Below are positions 54,601-64,000 of a stretch of 64,000 bases of DNA, one piece after another; within the stretch, counting starts at the first letter, position 1; each line of letters opens with the position of its first letter. The notes under the pieces are model-generated. The model did no database searches, was not told where the DNA came from, and saw only the letters and a program-made list of their open reading frames with translations. Location of the stretch: the NCBI RefSeq assembly GCF_963576545.1, contig NC_083646.1, forward strand, positions 26,789,027 to 26,853,026, read 5' to 3'. Position numbers and translations under genes: made by a program. This stretch comes from Limanda limanda. Taxonomy: Eukaryota > Chordata > Actinopteri > Pleuronectiformes > Pleuronectidae.

Positions 54601-57600
54601 TGGAGTATCTCCCACTAATCCCTTAATATCACTCGTCCCACGGAGATACTGCTGCCATCGCCATGGTGATACCGAGCTGGCCTGGATGTGTACTAGTGGA
54701 ACGAGGAGGGGGCTGGGAGGAGGGGTCGGTGGAGGAGAGTCGCTGCAGATAGAAATCCTCTTTTATAAAATATAAGTTTGATCATTTGAAGTGGTATCTC
54801 GAGGAAGGAAATGCAGGCAGTTACAGTCACCTGGCGTCCGGCCTTGAGGAGGGGGGGAAGTTGGTTGAGATCGCTGCAGATTACAACTAGAAGCTGGTCG
54901 CCTTATCCTCCAGTGGGCAGCCGCTCGGATGGTTGGTTGGGTGGATGGCTTATGTGCAAAGAAGCTGCTAATGCAAGGGAATCCTTTGATTTGGTGTTGG
55001 ACAGCAGCCAAAGTCAAACTTATCTTTCTGCCTACCGACAGATGTTAAGAGCCATCAAGTTCAAGTTAATTTCAGTCGGACAGTGGTCACATCTGTTTAT
55101 CTGACCGAACGTGCTATTCCTTATAGCTCTCATGGTATGTCTGCTCTGGCCTTTGTATCGAATGACAACTTCATGAGGTGGCAAATACAATTCCAGGGGT
55201 GAAACTTCATAAGGCATCTACAGCAATATTTCTGCAAAGCGATGGGTGTAGCCTGTAGGCAGAGAGGTGATATCAGATTGCCCCTGTGCTTGCTGGCCTG
55301 TGTACACTGTATGCAGTTTAGTTAAGCGAGCTAATGGTGACGTGCTGTAGGGCTGAATTGGGACAGGAAGGAGTGGAACAGGCAGGGCCAACAATAGGCA
55401 GGGTATCTATTACCTGTCTATTGTTAGCCATGTTCAGGCTATTATTAAAGCCATGAGTGTGCCACAGACAGCTGACTGCAGTTTCAGTACAGCCCACCTA
55501 CGGCTCCCAGCTGAGATCAGCAACATCATCATGCCTTTTTTTATGTGTTTAAGAATGGTACTGATGGGAATTTGGAGTGCGGCAGTTGGGTGGAATATGT
55601 TCATGATTGTCACAACTGCTGTGACAGTTTATTTTTTAACTGATGTTCTTAGCAAGTCTTAATTTTGGAGATTAAACCTGAGATGTTCCAGTTATGGGGT
55701 AGTCCCTCACCAGGGAGACCAGGAGAAAAGTAACTGGGACTAGGCTTTTGCTGACTACGAGACTGGAATTAATATGGCAATAGCGAGACTGGGCAGAATT
55801 GGTGCTTGAGGAGTGGTTATGATGGCTCAGCCCGTATAGCGCAGGGTTAGAGAAGGACAGGGGGCTGCATTCAGCCGCCACTGTCTGGCTATTGGAGCTA
55901 GAGACTGGGCTAATGCAGAGGGCGTTGACCTAACCGCGGCGGGGCTAAGGCTGAGTTTCTAGAGTATCCCCAGTGGGGCTGTTCATCCGTGCATGGGAGG
56001 AGTCGTGACGCGAGCATGGGACATTGTCAGCTGCCAAGAAAATGCTGAGCACAGCCAGAATAAAATGTATCTATGTCAGGATGAATAAAGTGCGCTGAGA
56101 GGAGAAGCAACCAGCATTCACATACAAAGAAAGATGTGTGCACCATTACCCCAGTAACTAAGTAAGTACAACAGAAACAGTGTGTATCACTACAGCTTAA
56201 TAATTGTTGCTCATATAGTTTATATGTTGTTCTATATAATAAATTAGCTCCATTAAAATGAACCTTGTTCATATGTTTCCTGTAAGCCTGTATGGAAATA
56301 CACTTGTGAATGTGTGGGCTGCCGGGTGATTAGCTGACTCTTTGCCACTTGGAAATCTCTCAGGAGGGGAGATATGGAGCAGCTCAATTGAATCCTGGCA
56401 GGTAATCTAAGGAAACAGATGGATTTTAGTTATATTTGGCAGCAGATTAGCCACTTCCCCGTCGCTCAGAGAAATCTGCTGTTGCCAACTCCTGTTTGAC
56501 AATCTGAATATTAGTCCTTGGTCATGAGGTCTGGCTTGTGCGCTGTTAGATTGCCTATTCTGATGAGTGTGCCCCGCGGATTGAATCCTATCTGTGCTTT
56601 CTAAGGCCCAGCTGTGGGTCGCTGGCCAACCCTTCCACACCAAGGCGCTTGCCCTGTCCCCGTCCCTCCTGCCCTGCCTATCGTGCCAGCGCAAAGTGCC
56701 AGAGGAAGATATCAGCGCTCCATCCCCTACTCCTAATCCTCTCTTAGGTGGAGAGAAAAGTGTCACGTAGCACTTCTGCTGGCATTTATTAAAGAGGTAG
56801 AATGAACAGGTGTCACGAGACCTTATCGTCTTTAAATAAGATGCTATTCATAGAGCATACTCTGGTTGTCTTAGAGATTTGCAGGAAATGTACAGTAGAG
56901 GTGGTTTAATGGGAGGATTTCTGTTTCATATATTCCTGCAGGGATATTGCTGACATGGTCATATGCTGTGTGTTGATTTTCCTTACGTGGCTGTCTGAAC
57001 TACACTAACACACTCGGTTGTATCTTTTTTGAAATCTGATTTAATATAATGTGGTCGCAATTGTTATAAGATTTTACAGTATTGACATTTTTCTTCTTCC
57101 AACATCTCATTATCCATGTTTTCACATTTCGATTATTCTTTACAAATACTTTATTATTACACATTGTATACACTTCATTGGTTTTCTTTGGTTTGATTAT
57201 TACAAATTCTAGATAGTGTAGTTATCTTGGTCTGTGTTAATGCTCCGGAGCCACTTCAGAATTATTAGTCGTCAATGGTGATTCCTCCTCAAACAGTTAT
57301 ACTGTCACTGTTTTGATTGTTTGTATGCTGCATGTGGTGTGCAGAGAACTTTATATACAGCCCATGGTGCTGACTGAAGTTAGAAATCTTTGTGTTACCC
57401 TATCTGGTATATCTGCAATGAATATTTTTTATAAAATAGAACTGACTTTTCTTTATTACTGTTCACCTGTGTGGCTTTTTTAATATGTTTAAATGATTTA
57501 CTGAACTGCATTGCGTCAACCAAACTTTGAAGACAAATTTCCAAACAGGAAATTATTGTTTGAATGTTGTTACCATGATGGAAATGGTAAAATATGACAG

Positions 57601-60600
57601 ACTTATAAAAATGATCTGGCAGCAGTTTAGACCCAGTTTCACATTCAACAAGATTCAACTCAGTCCACAGACTGACTGTTAAGGAATGCTGCCACCAGCT
57701 CACACTTGATTATTCAATTTCTATATTTATATCGAACATATCTCCTGTCCAAATCGCACCAAACTTGGCACTTCACTTCCCATGATTACTAAAAATACAC
57801 ATGCCAAGTGTGAAGTCTATTAGATAAATGGCTCGTGAGATATGCGTTGCACTTACAGGCAGACTTATGTTTGTGGAATTAGAAGGTACATACTTCTCAA
57901 ATAACCACTGGTCTGTTGACCCTCATGTCGGCTTCAACACACTGAAATGATTTAGGTGAGAAAAGCAATGTAGATGAACTTTGACTGAATTACTTTATGT
58001 TATTCCACCGCAGGTCTCTGATGAGCTCAAACACATACAGATGCATCTTATATGATCCAACACAAAAACATCATAGATACATTTTAATCATACAATGCAC
58101 TGCAATTCAAAATCTTAATGAGTGGAACAGAAATCTTTAAGTTAGTGCTTCAGTCATTACCTTCAACTGGGAGGAGTTTGGAGTCAGCGGTGCCTATGTA
58201 ACTGTACTAGCATTGCCCCCTAAAATACACACACACAAACAGAGAGAGAGAGAGAGAGAGAGACAGACAGTTTGAGATCTTTAGAAAAAGTTTAGAGTCC
58301 GAGATGGAACTAGTACTACATCCATAAGTGAATAAAGCTTTTTACCATGGTTCCATTGCAGGTGTCACTAATACATGATTTCCTATGTACGGCACCATCT
58401 CATATCCTATGACTTGTGGATAATATTTTTATCATACTATTACAGTCAACACGAGAGCAGACCTCAGTAGTGCCACAGCCTCTGGTCAGAGATTTCCCTG
58501 TGGGTCTCTTGCCTGTGAGTGATTACAGACAGACATAAACCTCATCTCCTGGCAGTACTGACTGCCTGGGATGGTGTTAATGATGTATGTAGTTGGTATT
58601 TACCCACTGAGCCAGATTACTCCCTTATGATCCAATTATCAACCGTCTGTAGTCGACTCAGAGGGCCTGCAGGGTCACTGCTTAGCCATGAGATCCACTA
58701 TGACAGAATTTCTGCTTCAGCGTTGATGCCGAGTCAAGGCTGCATCTCTCGATCTGTTAAAAATCTGCAGAGCACTGTGGGACGCCTTGGACCCTATACT
58801 CTAAAATCATAAGAGGACTTTTACAAAGAAGTTGCATGGACAGAATGTAGAAAGACATACATTCATGGATTTCTAGAAGGCCTTGAAATAAAAAATCTCC
58901 ACCAGAAATATAGTGGAGACTGCTTCACAGCATAGCACCCTTACCGTAGCTTTCCAGAGAAGCACATGTCACCATATCTCTCCTGTTCTTTGCTGTCACA
59001 TCAACATCTGCCAGACATTTTTTAAACGGAAATAAAACATTCGGAAGCTGCAGTTTACTGAAAGACAAGAGTGACTTGCTAGAGTGACTGGGTACGACTG
59101 GTACACATTTGGCAGGGAGCTGGTGTAATTGGAAAAAAGCGATGCCCTGGGTGGCATGTGTGGAAGTGCAGTGGAGCATGACAGAGAGGGGTGCACTGCA
59201 AGTGCTTAAAATGAACAGAAGTACATGTTCTTGAAAAAAAAGCAGTACATCGTCTATAATCTACAGTGGGTATCTTTGATGTCATGGCATTTTTGATATT
59301 ATACGATGTCACATAAAGTAGCTCCATCCATCCCAAAACAACTCCAATCACATCAGTGAGACACATTTTTGTATTGAGTGTGACTAATTATTGTTCCTTC
59401 ATTATAATGAACCTGAGCACTGTAAACAACTGTGAGTTAAAGCCACACCGTCCTATATATATTCAAATATTATATGCTGCTGAACATAGTCCCACAGACG
59501 CACCAGTATACATTGACACACTGAGGCAGGTGTAGAAGTCACATGTGGTTCATCTGTGGATCTCAGCGACATTACAGTTAAGTTTTGGGTCATTAAACCG
59601 AAGCAATGAGTTCAATCAAACAGAGCTTCAAAGCTGCAGAGAGCCAAGAAGAACTGCAGCATTGAGTAACAACTCTCTGAATGAAGAAAGGATCCCCTGT
59701 TCGTTTTATTAGAGAATGTGTGTCATATCCACAAAGTCTGATGTGACACTTATCGACTGATATAATGTTTGTTTGGATAGTATAGCTTATGGACAGTTTC
59801 TTGCCTATTCCTGTCAGTCAGTTGTATTTGACATTTGAGAGGTAACTTCTTAATCAGATTTCAGGTGTTGTCTCATTCCTTTCAGGTGTTCCTCTATGTG
59901 CTTAGTGGTTAGTATATGAGAAGGGCTGGCACATAAAGCTGCACATGTACATCATGAGCATGTCCCTGTCTTATGTGCCAATATAGGGGATTGATTTGAC
60001 AAGTCTGTGCCCAATTGTTCTGGCTGGTGCATGTGACATGTTACCAACCTTGTTCTGGTTGTGGTAGGATGTGATGATTGTTATCATTATAACCTAATTG
60101 CATTTATTCTCACAACTTCTTACAACTGTGACTTTGTTTAAAAGAGGTTGCGCAGATTACAGGGAGGTATAGAATAACCTTTCCTCTCCTCTCCTATCCT
60201 CTACTCTCCTCTCTAGACACTGTTCATACGTACATCACATCATATAGACTTAAAGCATTAAATACCTTGTTATACATTCTTTCAACAAACTTCAGGAATC
60301 AGTTCTTGAAGTTAATGCAGCACATCTGTCCACTAGAGAGCAGTGTGGCACCGGTGTTTGGCAGAGCTGACTGCTTCTCCATGCGAGGCCAGTGAGTTTC
60401 ATTAACCTAAATACTCAACAAAATAAAACTAAAGACCAACAAATAACAGCAACATGTATCTTATTAAAACTGAAGCCTGCCCGATAGAACAGTAGAGAAT
60501 TACACATTCAGATGATCTAAACACAGTGTATCTTCGATGCTGTTCGAGTGTGTGTTTAGTTTTTTACTCAGTGTGTGTGTGAGGGGCTCAGGGGAGGCAG

Positions 60601-60845
60601 AGTGCAGGTGTAAGAGATGGAAAACAGAGACTATTTCTGCCCTGCAGGCCTCAGCAGCAGCCAGGACACTGAAGACGTCACTTGTGACATTTTACACTCA
60701 CTCATTTTACTGCCCCATGTCAAATAATACACTGTGCACACACCCACTCACTCACATATGCACATGTATGAGTACACTACGCACATGGATATGGGTACAC
60801 ACGCACACGTGAAAGCATAGACGGTTACTCATTCAAACACACACA

Positions 60846-60900
<55 letters not shown>

Positions 60901-60924
60901 ACACACACGCACACACACACACAC

Positions 60925-60960
<36 letters not shown>

Positions 60961-61914
60961 TGTCCGGCAGCCGTCCAGGCAGGCAGGCAGGCTCCATCAG
61001 ATAAATATGAGGCTTGTAATGCAACCACAGAGACGGGACTGATGGGATCAATAAAGAACGGCGCTGCAGGTCATCGGGAGAACACAGTGAGAGGATAAAT
61101 ATGGACTGGCTCATCGGAAAACAGAGCAGCGAGACTGATGGGTACACAGAACTATATCTTTGCTTGTGTGTTCTCTCACCCATCTGACACAGATCAGACA
61201 GATTCCTTGCTCTGTTGTGCTCCTGCTAAAGGAGACCATTGGGAGGCTGCGTAGTTGTATTTTGATGCTCTGCATGAGAACTGTTTCTTTGCCTCTGTGC
61301 TTGTCTGGTAGTTGAATGGGATCCACGTAATGTACACACTGGGATAAGTATTGGAGTTTTACTTGATGGAATATTGTTCTTAGTATAGTTTGAATAATAT
61401 TTAGTCCCGCTCAGGCCCCTGCTCTCAGCTGGTGTGTAGGAGCAGTATGTTTAACTACATAAAGTAACTTTCTGAGTGGAGAATTTGTTGAATCATCTGG
61501 CCTGAAATTGGTTTCAAAGGCTTTTGAGTTCTAGAGTAAATTACTTATTAGTTTACTTTGCTGCTTATAACTTCTGAAAAGGGCCTCATTATAATTTGAA
61601 CATCTTTGGATAGATAGTCATTTTAGCAATTAATTATAAAGAATTAATAGACTAACTTATAATGACAAAAAACTTCAGTTGCATCACTAAAAGCGCCACT
61701 CAGGCAGAATCAGACAAACTAATTAACGCATTACATTTAGCACAGCTATTTAAAGCTGAGTACAAACGTGGTGATGAGGTGCGTGAAGTTCTGATGTGTG
61801 ATCGTCAGCTGCAACTTGTCTCTGTTTTTCTTTAAGTCACATCTGCTCTTTAAACTGGGAGAGAGTGGCTGAAGTGTACGATGGTAGACAGATGCTAGAC
61901 AGTCATATGGTGGT

Positions 61915-61980
<66 letters not shown>

Positions 61981-63181
61981 ACTGGCTGTGCTTCCTTGGT
62001 TATTCTAGGATCATAGTTTCTACTTCGAATAAATCCAAAAAGTTCTAATTATTGGGACAAAAGCAGTCACGTACAAGGTCCGATACACCAAACATGCATC
62101 GGTTTGTCTTCAGATGTATATTTATGAATTTATATATAGTATTTCTTTATATTTATATTACGTCAGCTCTGTGGTGGTAAGCACTGTTGTCTCTCAGAGG
62201 CTTCTTGGTTCGAATTGCGGTTAGGCTGGTGTCTTTCTGTGTTGTGTTTGCATGTTCTCCCTGTGCTGATTTTCTCTGGGTACTCAGGCTTCCTCCCACA
62301 GTCCAATGACCTGCAGATCAGGTTGACTGGAGACTCTAAATTAACCATAGGTGTGGATGTGAGTGTGAATTGTTGTTTGTATGGTGGCCCTGCTATACAC
62401 GTGTGACCTGTCCAGAGTGTACCCGTCTGTTGCCCATTGTCAGCTGGGGAAGGCTCCAGCCTCCCATAACCCTCTTAGGATAAGTATAGATGATGGATGG
62501 ATGGAGGTTAAGTCCATCCATCAAGTCCATCAAATCAAGATATGATCTATATGATAGCCTATTTCCAATCCTGCTTATTTTTTACATTTACATTGCTTTA
62601 TTACAACTGGCTAATGTAGTTGATGTGTTAATGGACTTGAATCTAATCAAGCATGTGTTGCTGACTCGGCATAGTAGAAGTTACGTTTTCCATCCTAAGG
62701 GTCTGATGCAGCAAAAGTCACTTAGCCCAACCGCTCTGCTTGCTGGTTACTCTGAACCTGTGGAGACGCTTCTCTATGACTTCTGGGAAGTAGAGTAGTG
62801 GGCTCGCTTGCTTGTCCATGCTAGTGTGAAAGAGGGCGTTACTCACATGAAGCAGCCATTTCAAAGTTTATGTTGGTCCAGACCACATTTTATTCACTCT
62901 GCTAATTTTTTTCATGTTGTTTACCTCATAACCATTTTCATCATTGTATTGTGATCATCATCAAATATCATCTATAATATCTGCATTATTATTCATATTT
63001 TAGTTTTAGCATGATTTATGGCCATACACATCTTAAGTGTCATCAGTTGTGTCAGTATTTGAGTCTTTTAGTATGTTTTCCTCATCTCTTTGTGTTCTGT
63101 ATGCACTGAGCTGTGCACACTTTTTTTTTTTTTTTGTTCATGTTTTAGGATCAAAGAAGAACCAAAGCCTCAGCCGGCACA
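42912..63181 (+). CDS. rims2: Regulating synaptic membrane exocytosis 2 (RIM2), 5' end only
   Basis: Two coding exons are visible: 42912-43102 and 63149-63181; the gene continues past the window. Exon 1 encodes [13 protein letters not shown], then a low-complexity Ala/Pro stretch, then [20 protein letters not shown] and [15 protein letters not shown], the first helix of the RIM Rab3-binding domain. Exon 2 (33 nt) encodes [12 protein letters not shown], matching the KIKEE that follows in mammalian RIM2 and not in RIM1. RIM2 is a presynaptic active-zone scaffold that binds Rab3 and Munc13 through its N-terminal zinc-finger region and calcium channels through its PDZ domain; those later domains lie outside. 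Exon 2 is a multiple of three and both junctions have the same phase, so it could be skipped without a frameshift. Intron 1 is 20,046 bp. The Ala/Pro stretch comes from a GCT-rich tract and is longer than in human. Confidence 0.9.
43286..43311. repeat. (TCC)n microsatellite
   Basis: About eight TCC units just inside rims2 intron 1. Confidence 0.85.
43613..43636. repeat. Poly-C run of 24
   Basis: An uninterrupted run of 24 C followed by seven A. Such a tract is error-prone in sequencing, so its length is uncertain. It creates Gly-rich artefact frames on the minus strand. Confidence 0.9.
43857..43877. repeat. Short (AT)n run
   Basis: About ten AT units followed by A-rich sequence in rims2 intron 1. 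Confidence 0.8.
44126..44372 (-). mobile_element. tRNA-derived SINE, minus strand
   Basis: Read on the minus strand, the head has an A box (TGGCTTAGGAGG, plus 44355-44366) and a B box (GGTTCGATCTC, plus 44311-44321). The body follows with GAAGTGTCCTTAGGCAAGAC, and the tail ends TGTAAAGCACTTTGAGGGGT...GTGCTGTATAAAAATAC. This matches a common teleost tRNA-SINE layout. The copy is diverged and full length or nearly so. The Repbase name is unknown to me. Confidence 0.75.
44712..44732. repeat. (TAG)n microsatellite
   Basis: About six TAG units leading into AAT-type sequence. Confidence 0.75.
44815..44892. repeat. (GT)n microsatellite
   Basis: About 38 GT units with one TTT interruption. Confidence 0.95.
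44953..47210. other. rims2 intron 1, no gene seen
   Basis: No exon-like frame is supported. The 142-codon minus frame at 45778-46206 has no recognisable domain, and its amino-acid use is that of random translation. No RNA gene was recognised. Confidence 0.5.
47211..47735. mobile_element. Candidate MITE with AGGCTACATC ends
   Basis: GAGGCTACATCTA at 47211-47223 and GTGGATGTAGCCTA (its inverse) at 47722-47735 bracket about 525 bp. Next to the right end, GCGTTTTGAAACTAAAATGT resembles teleost elements of the type TAGGCTACATCCAC...TTTCAAAACG. No transposase frame is present. Confidence 0.5.
48110..48155. repeat. Imperfect (GT)n
   Basis: A GT-rich run with TTTGTATG interruptions in rims2 intron 1. 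Confidence 0.8.
48233..48326. repeat. (GA)n microsatellite
   Basis: About 45 GA units interrupted once by CAAGAT. Confidence 0.95.
48549..48643. repeat. (GA)n microsatellite, second array
   Basis: About 45 GA units, 220 bp after the previous GA array and in the same orientation. The two arrays are separated by unique sequence. Confidence 0.95.
49081..49180 (+). repeat. Interspersed repeat, copy 2 (see 31340)
   Basis: CACAAAAAATACTTAACAGA then TTTGGTGGAAGGGTAAGGTG and GGGCCAACGAATTAAA follow the same consensus as 31340-31430, here more decayed. Confidence 0.45.
49181..51012. other. rims2 intron 1, no gene seen
   Basis: A purine-rich stretch (about 50030-50200, GGGAGAGG-type) lies here. The rest is AT-rich. 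Frames at 50002-50316 (minus) and 50087-50422 (plus) are consequences of that purine bias. Confidence 0.45.
51013..51038. repeat. 12-bp perfect hairpin, 2-nt spacer
   Basis: AGTTGGTGTGAT, then GT, then the exact reverse complement. It lies in rims2 intron 1. Confidence 0.9.
51597..51643. repeat. 17-bp perfect hairpin, 13-nt loop
   Basis: TACACTGACACAGCACC (51597-51613) pairs exactly with 51627-51643. A separate 14-bp palindrome, TTCCCATATGGGAA, lies just before it at about 51572-51585. The stem does not extend beyond 17 bp, which is short for a microRNA precursor. Confidence 0.9.
52401..52515 (+). repeat. Interspersed repeat, copy 3 (see 31340)
   Basis: CAGTTGTTTGTTTTTTATCT, GCAAGCAGAATGATGAAAAA and GTACTGAGCTGATTG, with the ending GCTGCAGATCCG, follow the same consensus. 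Confidence 0.45.
52516..54231. other. rims2 intron 1, no gene seen
   Basis: AT-rich sequence with no supported exon or RNA gene. Confidence 0.5.
54232..54267 (+). promoter_or_regulatory. CRE plus TATA-like pair in rims2 intron 1
   Basis: A perfect TGACGTCA at 54232-54239 is followed about 20 bp later by TTATATAAG (54258-54266). The spacing would suit a CRE-driven TATA promoter firing on the plus strand near 54290. There is no recognised exon downstream, so this is a candidate only. Confidence 0.3.
54268..57731. other. rims2 intron 1, no gene seen
   Basis: The stretch is of mixed composition, with several non-repetitive, moderately GC-rich parts (about 54540-54720 and 56400-56760) that could be conserved non-coding sequence. 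A 17-nt-stem hairpin lies at 55386-55429. Frames at 54811-55104 and 56407-56766 are unrecognised. Confidence 0.4.
57732..57870 (+). repeat. Interspersed repeat fragment
   Basis: CACCAAACTTGGCACTTCAC, CATGCCAAGTGTGAAGTCTA and GGCTCGTGAGATATGCGTTG follow a teleost interspersed block I recall ('CCAAGTTTGAAGTCGATC..GATAAATGGTTCGTGAGATATTCG'). It has no coding capacity, and the family name is unknown to me. Confidence 0.5.
57871..60834. other. rims2 intron 1, no gene seen
   Basis: Contains a short (GA)n run at 58240-58262. No exon or RNA gene is supported. Confidence 0.5.
60835..60958. repeat. (CA)n microsatellite
   Basis: About 60 CA units with scattered CG and AA interruptions. Confidence 0.95.
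60959..61918. other. rims2 intron 1, no gene seen
   Basis: Ordinary intronic sequence, with a short (GCAG)n run at about 60978-60990. Confidence 0.45.
61919..61976. repeat. (GT)n microsatellite
   Basis: About 29 perfect GT units. Confidence 0.96.
62162..62507 (+). mobile_element. tRNA-derived SINE (V-SINE/HE1-like), plus strand
   Basis: A tRNA-like head with GGTAAGCACTGTTGTCTC and a B box GGTTCGAATTG (62207-62217) is followed by the conserved body TTTGCATGTTCTCCCTGTG, GGCTTCCTCCCACAGTCCA, GACTCTAAATTAACCATAGG, GACCTGTCCAGAGTGTACCC and CAGCTGGGGAAGGCTCCAG, and by a (GATG)n tail. This is the well-known teleost SINE layout. The copy is full length and moderately diverged. It is not a tRNA gene. 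Confidence 0.85.
63121..63148 (+). promoter_or_regulatory. Poly-T tract and 3' splice site of rims2 exon 2
   Basis: Fifteen consecutive T, then GTTCATGTTTTAG, form the polypyrimidine tract and acceptor of the 33-nt exon. The strong tract may compensate for the small exon. Confidence 0.6.
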
Positions 63182-64000
63182 GTAAGTAAACTCGATTACC
63201 CAGAGTGCTCCAGGCTTTGACACTTCTTCCTGTCAGTCGGTGCTTTGTGCTTCATGTGGCTTTCTCCTCTTTGTCTGGGAGGAAAATGAAAGACATGTCA
63301 CCAATGTCATGGGAAACTGCTGTGGGAGCATGACGTCCGCGCTTTGTATTAGCTTCCAATTAATAGCAATGACCAGATTGTTGGATTTTGTGTTGGTCGC
63401 TAAATGGTCGGCTTCCATGACATTAGTGGCAAAGGCTTTTCCTTTCAAACAGCTTTGTTATAGCCAGGCCCTATCCCAACCCTCTCCCCTTGTCCCTCGT
63501 CTCTAACTGGTTGCCCACTCCCATCCAGTGGGACATCTGATTGGCTCGTGCAGCCTCGTAATTTGACCACAACTGTGGGCTAGAAGCACCTTTCCCGCTC
63601 TACTGAAGTGTAGCTGCATTTTCACAAAATTTACCTGCAGGCCTAACCAGTCCAACAACCTGACCCCCTCTCTACCACCAAGCTTGAGTAAATAGCACTC
63701 CTGTTTCCCTCAGCTCAGCATTTGATGCAGCTCTCATTTCCATTGGCTGCAGAGCTTTCCTGCTTTCTCTCTCCTACCGTCTACTAAAGCTGTGTGTATC
63801 ATCTTTCTCTCTTCTTCTGTCTTTCTCACTGTATTTCCGACTAGTTGTTAATGTTCTACCGACTGCCGCTCTGCCCGGCCTTTTCCTCTCTCTGCGCTGG
63901 TTGTAGTGAATGTCCCTGCTATTGTTCACGTCTTAGAAACTGCCCTGCTTCCTCAAAAACCCTTTTCAGGATAGATTGTTTTCTCCCATGATGACTCATT
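63182..64000. other. rims2 intron 2 (incomplete), no gene seen
   Basis: Starts with the donor GTAAGT at 63182. The part at about 63300-63430 (around CTTCCAATTAATAGCAATGA) is non-repetitive and homeodomain-site-like, so it might be a conserved element. No exon is recognisable before the window ends. Confidence 0.45.

Noticed and set aside
62207..62217. tRNA-like B box
   Set aside because: It belongs to a SINE; the rest does not fold as a tRNA.

Overview
This is ray-finned fish (teleost, probably percomorph) nuclear DNA. The genes are split by GT-AG introns. The spaces between exons hold long dinucleotide and tetranucleotide arrays, tRNA-derived SINEs, an L2-like LINE relic and foldback MITE-like elements of types common in teleosts. 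The deduced proteins match vertebrate orthologues almost end to end.

Five genes can be read. They sit in the order and orientation I recall for human 8q22.3: fzd6 (+, coding 7470-14964, complete, 698 aa), cthrc1 (+, 17605-22594, complete, 233 aa), slc25a32 (-, 26950-23674, complete, 323 aa), dcaf13 (+, 28941-39652, complete, 445 aa), and the first two coding exons of rims2 (+, from 42912, running off the right edge). All exon joins were made by hand. They give GT-AG introns and keep the reading frame through every gene.

Layout: 1-5.5 kb is intergenic, with a dispersed repeat, a 214-bp GATA array, a CpG-rich block and a CT array. The fzd6 promoter region (paired CRE palindromes, non-coding exon 1) lies at about 5.5-6.0 kb. 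fzd6 and its 3' UTR run to about 16.6 kb. cthrc1 fills 17.5-22.9 kb and meets slc25a32 tail to tail. slc25a32 and dcaf13 are head to head, with a 2-kb gap that contains a LINE relic. dcaf13 ends near 40.4 kb. A foldback element at 41.06-41.70 kb precedes the rims2 promoter. From 43.1 to 63.1 kb is rims2 intron 1, with microsatellites, SINEs and a few hairpins but no other gene that I can support.

The genes do not form a pathway. They encode a Wnt/planar-polarity receptor, a secreted Wnt/PCP-linked glycoprotein, a mitochondrial folate/FAD carrier, a nucleolar ribosome-assembly WD40 protein and a presynaptic active-zone scaffold. fzd6 and cthrc1 are functionally related through non-canonical Wnt signalling. 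I found no prokaryotic-type system, CRISPR array or clearly new protein family. The most unusual items are small: perfect palindromes and hairpins, foldback elements, paired CREs, and a frame-neutral 33-nt rims2 exon.
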